From: Carettochelys insculpta
Lineage: Eukaryota; Chordata; Testudines; Carettochelyidae
Direction: 5' to 3'
Assembly (NCBI RefSeq): GCF_033958435.1
Contig: NC_134158.1
Span: 3,677,837 to 3,741,836 of the forward strand
DNA: 64,000 nt
A model generated the notes under the pieces. That model saw only the letters and a program-made list of their open reading frames with translations. It was not told where the DNA came from and did no database searches. Below are positions 25,887-35,542 of this stretch, piece by piece. How positions within the stretch are numbered: position 1 is the stretch's first letter; each line of letters begins with the position of its first letter. A program made the translations under genes and the position numbers.

Positions 25887-26210
25887 TTGGCCTGGTGCAC
25901 CTATGACACAGGCCTCACAATCTTCAAAAAGCTTTTCCCTGAGGCAGTGCTTAAGGACAGCATACACAGCATTGCGTACAATCGAACGCAGACCTTTTTT
26001 ACACTGACGATGGGGTACTGGCTCAGCCGCTTCCATACCAAGCCTCTTCCTAAATTCCTCATAGCCGTCGTCCTTGGCATTAGCTTCAGTGGTTTGTATC
26101 GGTGCTGAGCAAAACCAAGGTGGGCCCATTTCATCTTCGTTCTCTGACACAACGTCGTCCTGGGGCTCGGGGTCCTCAAGGAAGGCCCTGTCGAGCTCTG
26201 GAGAGATTCC
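25860..26210 (-). CDS. Unidentified small Cys-motif ORF (possible exon)
   Basis: A minus-strand frame with an acidic N-terminal part (EDPEPQDDVVSENEDEM), then EEFRKRLGMEA and a basic segment leading to a CEACVIGAPGQRH motif near 25900. A polypyrimidine tract with AG just upstream (minus sense, about 26209) would fit a splice acceptor; the first in-frame ATG is at 26150. The last codons and the stop run into the retroelement tail at 25886, so the native C terminus may be lost. The C-x2-C...PGQR pattern looks like a conserved domain, but I cannot name the family. It may be a gene relic. Confidence 0.35.
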   Translation of the reverse strand, partial: GISPELDRAFLEDPEPQDDVVSENEDEMGPPWFCSAPIQTTEANAKDDGYEEFRKRLGMEAAEPVPHRQCKKGLRSIVRNAVYAVLKHCLREKLFEDCEACVIGAPGQRHQDLVAL

Positions 26211-26288
26211 CAGAAAGAAAATAATGCAAGATCCTGGGGTCTTTTTAGGTTTTTACAAAATCCCATTACACCACCCCCCCCACCTCGC

Positions 26289-26786
26289 TCATTCGTTTCT
26301 TCCCTCTTTGGCTTCTTTTCCGTTCTCCTTGTCCGACTCCCGCAAGCTGCGGCCGCCTTCCTCCGTAGGGGAGGACAGAGAGAGGCCGTCTACCTTGTCG
26401 GGCCGCCTCGAGAGCGGTTGGGTTTCGGGGTCGGGTTCCGGTGTATCCATCAACAAGGGTTGGGCCAAAGGGCTCCCCTCGGCTACCGCCTCCCCCTCGG
26501 AGCTGTCGCGGATGCGGCCTTTCTCCACGTGCGGCAGAGACCCGTCGGCACATGAACAACGTCCGAACTCCTGGCAGGGGTGGTGAAAGTGTCCCTCTTC
26601 CCGCTCAGCGTTTGCACAGTTCTGAACCACGCGCCCTTGGAGCCAGATGGCCTCTTTGTGGGGGTAGCGCTGCGCTCCGGTTGGTAGAGGGTGGCGGGGC
26701 GAGTCCTTCGAGGGGTCGCATGACACCCTTTCCTTCCAGGCACGTGTCTCACTTGACCCCGATGTACTCCTGCCCCCCAAGGGCAC
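26289..26786 (-). CDS. Unidentified 165-residue ORF, possible first exon
   Basis: A minus-strand frame from an ATG at 26786 to a stop at 26289. It is charged and polar, with Cys/His residues in the middle (HFHHPCQEFGRCSC) and an acidic C terminus. It lies just downstream of a GC-box-rich segment and upstream, in the same orientation, of the Cys-motif ORF at 25860-26210, so the two may have been exons of one gene. GAG/GTGGGG near 26270 could serve as a donor. There is no recognised homolog and codon-level evidence is weak. Confidence 0.25.
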   Translation of the reverse strand: MPLGGRSTSGSSETRAWKERVSCDPSKDSPRHPLPTGAQRYPHKEAIWLQGRVVQNCANAEREEGHFHHPCQEFGRCSCADGSLPHVEKGRIRDSSEGEAVAEGSPLAQPLLMDTPEPDPETQPLSRRPDKVDGLSLSSPTEEGGRSLRESDKENGKEAKEGRNE

Positions 26787-26789
26787 GTC

Positions 26790-27080
26790 TGCCGGTGACA
26801 GGGGGCGGGCCTAAAAAGGTTGGGGTGGAACTTCTGGTGACAGGAGGGAGGGTCGAAAGGGTTAAGGGTGTGGGACTTCTGGTGAAAGGGGTGGGCGGAG
26901 CTAAAAGGGCTGAGGCGTGGCTGAAGGGAAAAGGCGTTGTGGCGAAGGTTTGATTTTGGTCGGCCACACCCCCGGAAGTGACGCACGAGGGCACGACTGC
27001 CAAGAACAGGTGGGCAGAGCTGGGACGGAACAGCTGGGGAAAGGGGCGTGGCTCAAGGGAAAGAGGGCGTGGCTAAAGTT
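26790..27080 (-). promoter_or_regulatory. GC/GT-box-rich segment, candidate promoter
   Basis: Several copies of GGGCGTGGC or GGCGGAGC occur (about 26806, 26891, 26912, 27045, 27066) with repeated ACTTCTGGTGA phrases at 26830 and 26875. The position upstream of the minus-strand ORFs fits a promoter; this is inference. Confidence 0.3.
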
Positions 27081-28450
27081 TGATTGATGGCAGACCCCGG
27101 AAACTACTCAGGGCTTTGCAGCAGGGCACCTGGCTCACACCAGACTGGGGGGTGCCGGGGGGTGGATGCATTGTGGGCGGGGGTCTGGATCAGGCAAGGC
27201 TGGAAGGCGGTTGAGGGGCTCTGGGTCAGATCACGCTGGGGCGGGGGGCGGGGGGCGGGAAATGTCTGGGTCACACCAGGTGCTGGGAGGGTCTGGTCAG
27301 CCCGGGCGGCTGCTTCGGTGGCTTCAGCTCCCTGCCGGCAGTGACCACCTGCGGCCGCCAGGGGGCGCGCTAAAGCCGCCCGCGGCCGCGGGCTCCCCCG
27401 AGCCAAGGTTCGAGCCCGGCGCCCTCCGCCGCTGCAGCGCTGGGGCCGCCCCTGCAGCTCCCGCGCGCCTGGGGGAGCGGGACGCGAAGGGGACGTGCCC
27501 CGCCCCGCCCGGCTGCTGTTCCGGGAGTAACGGGGCTCCCCGGCCAGCCCCTCCCGGGGCGCTGAGCTCACGGGGCGTTGGCCGCTGTGCGGGGAGCTCG
27601 GCGCTGGGCTGTGCCGGCGCCGGGCCTCCCGGCGGGGGCGAGGAGCTGGGGCTGCTCCCGGGGGTGGGGGACACGTGGCGCCGCTTAGCCCCGCTGGGGG
27701 TGAACGCTGCTCTCGGAGGTCACCTGGGGCGACGTCCCCTGCAAGCAGGGCGCTGCGGGACCCAACTGGCCCGAGCCTGCCGCTGTCAGGGGAAAGGCGC
27801 CCCAGCCTGGCAGGGACCTGCTGCAGCTGGGGAACCCCCCCGGCCCAGGGGAGCCCCCGCCAGCCCCAGACCCACTGAGGGCAGGGGAGGGATGCCGATC
27901 TCCCAGCCCAGCCCCACGTGGCGCCTCCCCCTGCCTCAGCCTGGGGGCTTTGTTGGGGGGAGAGCTGGGGTGGGGTCCTCTCTGCTGTAGCCCGGAGCCA
28001 GCCGGCACCCGAAGCCCTTCAGACCTGGCTCCACCCCAGAGCCCGCACGCCCAGGCAGCACCCTCACCCCCAACCCTCTGCACCAGCCCTGAGCCCCCCT
28101 CCCACACGCCGAACCCCTTGACCTCACCCCCCCCCGCGCTTTGTCAGACTACTGATATGGAGGGGACGTGTCACATTTCCCATGAGGGGTGCACGGAACA
28201 AATTCATTCCACAGGTGCCTGGGAAAAGTTAACGGCAATGCTGAGTCTGAGCCCGGGTTTTACAGAGGAAGCACCAACTCAGCTGGGCCAACATCCCAGC
28301 CTTGTTCCCAAGGGGTGACCAACAGCTGGGGGGAGCGGGGGCGGGGAGGGGGGTCAAGCTGGAGCAGAGCGCATGAGAGAGGGGACTTGCATTTCGCTCA
28401 GGGTTAATACCCCCTTGGGACTGCCCTGCAGTGCACTGTAAGAAAAACAA
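27081..28450. other. CpG-rich unassigned DNA
   Basis: 27330-27960 is dense in CpG and GC-rich, like a CpG island; the rest is ordinary. Open frames here are long only because stop codons are rare in GC-rich DNA. No splice-consistent gene could be assembled. Confidence 0.35.
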
Positions 28451-28461
28451 GTCCTGGGGCA

Positions 28462-28516
28462 CCTCAGAGACTAACATTCTGGAGCATAAGCTCTCGTGGG
28501 CAAAGTCCCGCTTCAT
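28462..28516 (+). repeat. Dispersed retroelement tail fragment
   Basis: CCTCAGAGACTAACATTCTG then GAGCATAAGCTCTCGTGGGC, the plus-sense counterpart of the fragment at 25812-25886. Confidence 0.55.
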
Positions 28517-29184
28517 CCCAGAGTGCGCCAGCCTTTCTAGGTGGCAATGCGCCCACCGCTCACCTTTTCCCTCTCACTCTACAGGCTCGTCTTCTATTGG
28601 CCCAGCCTGCTACTGCTGACTGAGGACTGTTTCTCACCGCCTCTCTCCTTCTTTAGAGTTGCCCACTGCTCACCTTGTAATGATCTGCAGCACGAAGGGT
28701 CTGTCCTGATCGCTTCCTGGAACGTCTGGTGACAGTCTCGCATACGTACAGCATCCATTCTCACTCACACAACAAGGAGCTTTCATTAGCACAGATACAA
28801 TCAGTACTGAGACTGAACAGCAAGTTAATTTCAAAACCATCACACTGAATTCAATGTCAGATACAGGTGAACATTACACAGAACTGAAAGAGTTTTATAC
28901 TACAGGGGTGCAGCTTGCTTGCTTTTAGGCCCTTTTAGGCCCCATGGAAAAAGTGGCAACTGTCTTCAGTTGCGTCTCCTCTTTGTCTTAAACCTGCACA
29001 ATCAAAAAGTTTCAATCTGTTCTTAATGGTTAACCAAACCAGGTCTGGCCAGGGGGGCTGGAACAATTTTTATCATGGGAGTGCTGATGAAGGGGACTTG
29101 CAGCCCTCTGCTTTCACCAGCCCTGGAGGCCTGCTGACCTAGAGCAGACCTGCCTCTTACAAACACTTGGATTCTTTTCTCTGC
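28517..29184. other. Nothing recognised
   Basis: AT-balanced DNA with no shared repeat, RNA gene or supported frame. Confidence 0.4.
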
Positions 29185-29395
29185 AAAAAAAAGGGTAGTC
29201 TCAGCATTTTAAAGGCTAACAAAATAATTTATTAAGCGGTGAGCTTTTCTGGAATAGACCTACATCTTCAGACCATAAGACTCAATATTTAAGGCACAGA
29301 CAACCAAAAGTAGTCATCAAGGTTGACAAATCGGAATCAAAGTGGGCACATCAGAAGAGCGGTAGGAAGGGGAGAAATCCAGAGTCACATCAAAC
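29185..29395 (-). repeat. Diverged Penelope-type 3' tail
   Basis: The order TTTAAAGGCTAACAAAATAA, GGTGAGCTTTTCTGGAATAG, CTTCAGACCATAAG, TTTAAGGCACAGACAACCAA parallels the tail at 29745-29910 with many changes. Confidence 0.6.
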
Positions 29396-29400
29396 AAAGT

Positions 29401-29705
29401 GGCTATGTCTACACTAGCCCAAAACTTCAAAGTGTCCATGCAAATAGCCATTTTGAAGATTAGTAATGAGACCCTCTTTAGAATGCGGGGGGCGGGGTGG
29501 GGGGGCAGCACTTGGAAATTGCAGCGGCTCGCGCTGCGCAGCTGGTCCAGATGTGGAAATCCCCTTCCTTTAATTTGCTGATAGGAATAAGGGGATTTCG
29601 AAGTTGCCGGGGTTCTTTTGAAAAGGACCCCCATCTAGACCAGCGCTGCAATTCCAAAGTGCCCCAGCCACGCACTTGCTAATGAGGTGCTAAATATGCA
29701 TTTAA
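29401..29705 (+). mobile_element. MITE fragment, TIR GGCTATGTCTACACTAGCC
   Basis: The left terminus is the same as that of the complete MITE at 59063-59427 and is preceded by the same trinucleotide AGT; interior phrases such as AATAAGGGGATTTCGAAGTT and CTAATGAGG match the family. The right terminus is not found, so it is truncated. Confidence 0.6.
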
Positions 29706-29727
29706 CTGCTTTTAAAGATGATAAATA

Positions 29728-30600
29728 GCAAAACAAAAAGCAGTCAAGTAGCACTTTAAAGACTAGCAAAATGGTTTATTAGGTGAGCTTTCCTGGGACA
29801 GACCCACTTCTTCAGACCAGAGCCAGACCAGAACAGACTCAAGATTTAAGGCACAGAGAACCAAAACAGTAAGCAAGGAGGACAAATCAGAAAAAGATAA
29901 TCAAGGGGAGCAAATCAGAGAGCGGAGGGGTGGGGGGGGGGGAAGGTCAAGAATTAGATTGAGCCAAGTATGCAGACAAGCCCCTATAGTGACTCAGGAA
30001 GTTCCCATCATGATTGAAACCATGTGTTAATGTGCCGAATTTGAATAGAAAAGCCAGTTCAGATGTTTCTCTTTCCAAAGCGGAGCAAGAATTGCTTTTC
30101 TGCAACACACATCCCTTGAGGTCATCGACAGAATGCCCCGTTCCATGAAAATGTTGACTAACTGGTTTGTGGATCTGGAGCGTTTTGATGTCTGTTTTGT
30201 GCCCATTGACCCTTTGTCTAAGGGAGTTAGAAGTCCACCCAATATACGAAGCACCTGGGCACTGTTGGCATATATGATGTTAGTAGAGGAGCATGAGAAA
30301 GTGCCCGTGATTCTGTGAGTAACCTGATTAGGTCCAGTGAGGGTATTTCCAGAGAAGAGATGTGGAGAAAGCGAGCAGCGGGCTTTGTTGCAGGGAAAGG
30401 TTCCAGGACCGCTATTCCTGGGCTTATAGACTGTGGCTGTTAGTGAGAAACCTCGTAAGGTTGGGAGATTGTCTGAAACAACAAACAGGCATGTCACCCA
30501 GGAGCTTCTGTCATTATTCCAAATGTTAAACACGTATTTCACCGCTTCCTGAGTAATTTTTAAAGGAGCCATTTATATAGTAACTTGGAAGATCACAGCA
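29728..30600 (-). mobile_element. Penelope-like element, 3' part with GIY-YIG region remnants
   Basis: Minus-sense translation gives fragments such as GTFPCNKARCSLSPHLFSGN and LTGPNQVTHRITGTFSCSST, the Cys-rich part and link to the GIY-YIG endonuclease of Penelope-like elements, followed by the downstream KRSRSTNQLVNIFMERG block. The catalytic GIY-YIG core itself is deleted or shifted (the frame passes from NIIYANSAQ to unrelated residues). The element ends in the tail at 29728-29910. It lacks the RT part; related RT fragments are at 35892-38110 and 62140-64000. Confidence 0.7.
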
Positions 30601-30744
30601 AATAAAAACACAACCTGTAACCAAAACTTTAAATGATTCTTTGAATAAGTCTGCATATTAAAAGCCTTGTTTTTGGTTCAGAAAAACGAGACCTTCACAC
30701 TCAAAATCTAATTTTTCACCAAATGCATTTTCCTCGAAAGGGAA

Positions 30745-30893
30745 GTGCACCGCTCCTGGAAGCACTGCAATACCAGGTCGATGCATGGAGTGGATGGAGC
30801 AAGCCCCTATTCCATCTCCCTCTTCCAAAAATCCATTTAATATAGAGTTCTCAGATAGAGAACATATCAGATATTAAACTGATAAGAACAGAT
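30745..30893 (-). pseudogene. RNU2: U2 snRNA 3' part (about nt 38-187)
   Basis: The reverse complement follows U2 from ATCTGTTCTTATCAGTTTAA to the end at GGTGCAC. The Sm site (ATTTTTGG) is intact. Stem IIb is a perfect hairpin, 30847-30863. About a dozen differences from mammalian U2 are scattered, many of them C-to-T or G-to-A. The 5' 39 nt lie 1.2 kb away at 32109-32150, separated by the Utopia insertion. As split, it cannot make U2. Confidence 0.88.
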
Positions 30894-31079
30894 TAAATGA
30901 GTTTTATTGAGGGAATGTTTCAAATACAGCAAGGAGCTTAACAAATTCACATACACAGGGATATATCATCTGAGAAACTAGAACAGGTTATGGAGCGTAA
31001 TATACAGTAAACAGTATCTTAGTACTTACATAAGAAACCCAACTAGTCTCAGATAGACAACAAAACACAGTTACAAACA

Positions 31080-31265
31080 AGAGATAATATAAAATATCGG
31101 CCTTTTAACCAATCCCTACCCTGACAAGAAAAAGGGGAAAATACTTTAAAGTCGCAGACAATATAAGATATTGGCCTTTGGATCCATCCCCATCCCTAGG
31201 GGAAAATCAAAAAGGGGAGTATTTTACAGATACTAGACAATAAACAATATCGGCTTATCGGCCAG
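31080..31265 (-). repeat. About 78-bp imperfect tandem repeat in Utopia 3' UTR
   Basis: GATAATATAAAATATCGGCC (31082), GACAATATAAGATATTGGCC (31158) and TAAACAATATCGGCTT (31243) begin three related blocks that also share AAAAAGGGGAAAATACTTTA-like phrases. Confidence 0.6.
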
Positions 31266-31329
31266 TCCCTGAGAAAAAAGAAGTCTTTGAACATAAAACT
31301 CCCCGACCCATTAAGTACCAGGGAGAATA

Positions 31330-31412
31330 AAAAAAAAAAAAAAAAAATTAAATAAATAAATTACAACAGGAGAAAAAAAAAATAAAAATAGATAAAATTA
31401 GGAGAAAAAAGG
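31330..31412. repeat. A-rich simple sequence
   Basis: A run of about 17 A followed by TTAAATAAATAAATT and further A-rich DNA, located just downstream of the Utopia stop codon. Confidence 0.8.
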
Positions 31413-31434
31413 AAAACACAAAGGCGCTTGGTAA

Positions 31435-32108
31435 TCAGCTGTCAGTATATTGGCGATGGCCCGTGATATGCTCTGTGTAGATGTCCCTGGACCACCTAAT
31501 GGCATCGGACACCATCAGCCTGCGCATCATTCGAGCATAATAGCGACTGACCTCGCAGGCTTCCAGGACCTCATCATTCCGGGGGTCCCAGGCACCCAAT
31601 GCCCCCACGAGCAACGCATGGACCTCCACCGAGTAGCCTCGGGACCGCAAGGTGTCCGCCAACGGGGCATACTTTCGCAGTTTCTTGGCCCGGGCATCGC
31701 GGAAGGCCACCATGCGGTTCTCAAAGGGCACCGTAATGTCCACGATGAGGATCTTCTTAGACCGCTCGTCCGTCACGACGATGTTCAGCCGCAGAAGGCT
31801 GTCAGTGCCAGGGATGGAAGAGTCCACGGTAACGGATCCAAGAGTCGGAGGCAGCGCTTTCACCAGCCGGTCTTGGATGGCGTTATGGCGGCGCTGCCAA
31901 GCCACCGAATGCACCATGCAGCTACAGAGGACGTGGGGAAGAGTCTCCAGCGGATATCCGAAACGCCTGCACCTTTTATCGCGGGTCCCGTGGCGGACAC
32001 CGCCGTTGAGCGGGACGCATTTAAGGCGCGCTCGGTGGATGAAGCGCCAGTCCGCAAAACGGGTAAAGTTGCCCGCCCAGAAAAAATGGTTATTGGCACT
32101 TAATCTTA
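31435..32108 (-). pseudogene. Utopia-like C-terminal fragment: CCHC-type motif and restriction-like endonuclease
   Basis: A minus-strand frame is open from the U2 junction (NHFFWAGNFTRFADWRFIHR) to a stop at 31435. It contains the zinc-knuckle region (KRCRRFGYPLETLPHVLCSC, then HSVAWQRRHN) and the restriction-like endonuclease fold (KKILIVDITVPFENR) that ends with the conserved RRLMVSDAIRWSRDIY. Two expected residues are missing. The second Cys of the knuckle reads Phe (CRRF), and the endonuclease motif normally read as RPD reads RLN before IVVTD. The protein fragment is thus probably catalytically dead even though the frame is open. The rest of the protein (fingers, RT) was never copied. Confidence 0.8.
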
Positions 32109-32150
32109 ATACTACACTTGATCTTAGTCCACAAAAGGCCGAGAAGCGAT
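32109..32150 (-). pseudogene. RNU2: U2 snRNA 5' fragment (nt 1-39), copy 2
   Basis: The reverse complement starts ATCGCTTCTCGGCCTTTTG and ends ACTAAGATCAAGTGTAGTAT, with a 3-nt insertion at the same place as in copy 1. It joins Utopia copy 2 at the same nucleotide as copy 1 joins its Utopia. Together with 30745-30893 it accounts for the whole U2 sequence. Confidence 0.88.
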
Positions 32151-33375
32151 ACCATTTTCAAACAATTTTACACAGCCCACCCATCTGGACACTTTTCGAT
32201 GGCATGACGACTCACCCGAGTGCAACACGTGAGCATTGCAACAAGATCTTTACAGATCGGCAAGTACACCTGCTCTCTTCATCCTGCAGCTCCTTTCTAG
32301 CTGGTCAAAGCAAAACCTCTCCCACCAGAGAATTCAGCTTTAAAATGACTTATTCCACCAGACCTGCGAGCTGCCTTTGTGGTGGCTGTTTCGCTCCCTA
32401 AGCGATCACCTAATCTGCATGAAGCCTGTCCCCTCGCTGCAGCATGCTGACGCCATCGAGCTGTTAACCCTGGATGGACTGCAGAACCAAAACAAAAAGC
32501 AGTCAAGTAGCACTGTAAAGACTAGCAAAAGAATTTGGAAACCTTCTGTTCATGCCACATGCCTGCCAGAAGGGCCGGCTTCAACTCTCGTGGGGTTGTC
32601 CTGTCAAGGATACAACCAACCAGCTCGAGCCCCCACCCAGTGGCCTGGGACAATTTCACCCCCATGCTGGGTGCCTGGAAGGCGGTTCTCCCCCCTCGCA
32701 AGCCCAGAGTCTGAGATAGAAATGGCTTCTTTAAGGACCATTACCTACCCCAAGGTTACAGTGACAGATGCAGTATATCTAAGCAAAGAAGAGACAAACC
32801 CCCTTTACCCAGCTACCATCCCCATATGCGGTAGACCCCAGTCTCTTGCTGGGGCTCTTGGCCCTTTACCCCATACACACAGTTACAGGGTGAACCTTCT
32901 GCAGTGCAGTCCCGAACCCAAAGCCCGCAAATACATTCATTACCAGGGCAGTACCAGCTGTCCACTTATCTGCTGCCTCCCCTTGCTGCCACAAGCCACC
33001 CACCCTCGTCTGAGGGGCTTCCTACCAGCCTCCCCCTATCATCTACCACCACAGTTCCCGACCCCACTGCTTAGGCCTCCCCAAAGGCAGAACCCTCTGA
33101 TTTCAGCTCAACATGGCCTCAGCGGCAACTTTTGCGTTAGAACTCCTAGTATTGTTTATACAGAGCTTTACAAACATTCTATTATCCAACTCTATTTTTC
33201 AACAGGAGGGAAAAACTAAGCAAGCCAGACATAGAGCTATAAGGCCAAAGCACTCACCAAGCTGGCTTAACCACTACCCCTCCACTTTTTTTCTTACAAG
33301 TTTTTAAACCAGGGAGCCCTGTGTAATCAATGTCTGATGCAGCCATGGCGACTGCCCTGTCCCCCACAACAACGC
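32151..33375 (-). repeat. U2 upstream region, duplicate 2
   Basis: Counterpart of 24431-25680, with small indels and substitutions. Homology ends near CCACAACAACGC; beyond it the two loci differ completely. No gene seen. Confidence 0.8.
32190..32209 (-). promoter_or_regulatory. Candidate U2 proximal sequence element, copy 2
   Basis: Same sequence and same -40 to -59 position as in copy 1. An octamer-like ATGCAGAT at 32413-32420 (about -263 to -270) could be part of a distal element, though it is further out than usual and has one mismatch to ATGCAAAT. Confidence 0.45.
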
Positions 33376-34440
33376 AGAGCCTTGGTGAGGTCTCACAGCT
33401 CCCACACTGGGTGTCAGCATAAATTGTGGTTTCACAACGAGGTGTTTACAAGGGAGCAGATCTCAGGGCTGACTCGCTCCCCACAAGGCTTTGCCTGGCA
33501 GGTGTCACACACGCGCCCTTTGCATTCCCATGCAGATGAGCTCTGGCAGACACACCCCTCCCAGCCTGCAGCAGCGTTGCGTTCCTGCCGCCGCACCCCC
33601 CACACGTGTGACTCTTCCCGGCGCTGCAGGACGCGGGTGTGTGTCAGGGACGGACAGGGGCTGGGAACTGAAAAGGGGGTTTCACACACGGGGGTCTCCG
33701 CACTGGGACAGGTACAAGGCTGGGCCGCTGCGAGGGTCGGGGCACAAGACGCCCCCAAGCGGTGCCCGGTGACAGCGCCCCCGGCTGCGGGCGGACGGAG
33801 AGAAGAGCCGCCCCTGATACGGGCAATCCAGGCTGGGGGCGGGAGGGAGGGAGGGGCCCGGAGGGGAACTGACCCCAGCCCAGGAAATCTGCCCGCCTGG
33901 GGACCACGTGGGGCACAGAACAAACTCCCGCGGGGAAACCACAGACACGGGCCGGGACGAGCCGCTGGGGGCCGGACAGACGGGGCGAGGGGGCGGGGCC
34001 GGACAGACAGGGCGAGGGGCGGGGCCAGCACAGACTCGCTCCCCTCCGGGGCTGTGGGGAGCACGGCGGGGGCTGCGCGCAGCGCTGGGGCGGGGCGGGG
34101 TGAAGGGCGGGGATGACTCAGAGCAACAGCGATGCGCGGCGGGAGGCCAGTGCGGAGCCGGGCGCAGAGCTGGGGCCGGGCAGCTCGGCCAATGGGAGCG
34201 GGCGGGACAGGGCTGACAGGCAGCTCGGCCAATGGGAGCGGGTGGGGCTGGGCTGACAGGCAGCTCGGCCAATGGGAGCGGGGGGCGGGAAGAGGCGGTT
34301 TACACAGGACGAGCCCTTGGCAGGTTCGATGCAGGGACCCCTCCCCCTTCCCGGCTGTTGCTCGCCCCTGACGCAGCCCGCGGTGGGGGGGGGGGTGGCT
34401 GGAGCTACGAGCGGCCACTGATCCGTCTCCCGCTGCGCAG
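33376..34440 (+). promoter_or_regulatory. CpG-rich promoter region of the KRAB-ZNF gene
   Basis: From about 33730 the DNA becomes very CpG- and GC-rich with several GGGGCGGGG boxes (33985, 34020, 34090). No TATA box is apparent. It leads into the CCAAT repeat and exon 1, so it is read as a CpG-island promoter. Confidence 0.55.
34181..34283 (+). promoter_or_regulatory. Three tandem 40-bp repeats, each with a CCAAT box
   Basis: CAGCTCGGCCAATGGGAGCG starts at 34181, 34221 and 34261. GGCCAATGGG is a strong NF-Y type site, so three sites are placed 40 bp apart, about four helical turns, a few hundred bases before the first splice donor. Confidence 0.7.
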
Positions 34441-34686
34441 GCGCAGAGCCAGGCCGGGGGCAGCCGCCTTCTGCGGAGAGTTTTACCCGCGCAGCCTGTG
34501 AGTGAGAGAAACGCCCCCAACATCTGCCCCCGCCGCCCTCCTGCGTCACTTCCTCTGCCCCCTTCAGCTTCTCCTTCTCCGACGTCACTTCCTAGGAGCC
34601 AGTTTCCTGCGGCCGCTCCGCCGGGTTACGCGGTGTCGCCGCTTGGAACGCCCCGAGGGCCCTCCCCGGCAGGGAGCCGCCGCCAG
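34440..34686 (+). other. Probable non-coding exon 1 of KRAB-ZNF gene
   Basis: The CpG-rich DNA ends in CGCCAG/GTGAGC, a good splice donor at 34687. The transcription start is not defined; the left coordinate is a guess from the end of the CCAAT and GC boxes. It pairs naturally with the acceptor at 35529. Confidence 0.45.
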
Positions 34687-35542
34687 GTGAGCGGGGACCC
34701 GGCCGGGCCCGGAAGTGACTCCGCCCCCACCCGCTTGTGTCTCGGACGCTTCGTGCGGGGCCCCCCGCCCGCGCCAGCGCCTCCCCCTGGTCCCGGCCGG
34801 GCCGCCCCGTTCTCCGGCCGCTCCGCCTCGTCCTGCCGCCCGCGCGCCCGGGGAGGGGAGGGGCGGAGGCGGCCGGGGGCGGCTGTGACTCGGGGCCGGT
34901 TTTCGCTCCTGGCTCCACTCGCCCCTCCAGGCGGAGTCTCTGGGCGGCGCCCGCGGGCTCTGCACCCCGCAGGGACCAGTGGGTGCTGGGGGCTCTGTGC
35001 TCGGTTCTCCCCCAGCTCCCTTGTTTTCGCCCCAGGGCCTCTGCACCCCCCTGGTTTTCTTCTCCCTTGTCCCCCTCAGTGATTTGGGGCCCTGAGTCCA
35101 TTGCACCCCCCCCGCAGGGGATCCGAGAGCTCTGGGTGGGCTTGTGTCCCCCACCCCCGGTTCCCCAGTGGGGCCGGGCGCTCGTCGCACGGTGCCTGTG
35201 CTCCCCCGCGGTGCAGTTCAGTGACCCTCATTGTCCCTTCAGCTGCTCCCTTTCTCCGGGCTTGTCCCCGTGGGGTGTCACTAACCACGTGACGTGTCCG
35301 TGGGACACACTCCAGTGCGCAGCAGTGCTGGGCCTCAGGCCGCGTCCGGAGAGAAACGAGGACGGATTTGGGATCTGACTTGTGCGAGGTGGTTCTGTGA
35401 GACTCGAGAGTTTCCCCAAATGTGCGTGTGCAGCACGTGTGCCCCAGGGAGCGAGTGTGGGGAGCCGGGGCATGGGGAGAGGCTTCCAGCCCGGTCTGAA
35501 GTGTCTCCGTTGCCCTTTTCCCCTACCAGGTGCAGAGCCCCC

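Larger units (their letters stand above)
30894..32108 (-). mobile_element. Utopia-like element, 5'-truncated, inside U2 (copy 2)
   Basis: Inserted between U2 nt 39 (32109) and nt 38 (30893), so the dinucleotide AT is shared by both flanks. It holds only the C-terminal part of the ORF and the 3' UTR, a 5' truncation typical of target-primed reverse transcription. The 3' end (minus sense) reads CAATAAAACTCATTTA with no long A tail. The orientation matches the U2 gene, as in copy 1. Confidence 0.85.

Noticed and set aside
27166..27990. 274-residue plus-strand frame in CpG-rich DNA
   Set aside because: Composition alone gives long frames here; no splice pattern, domain or conserved partner.
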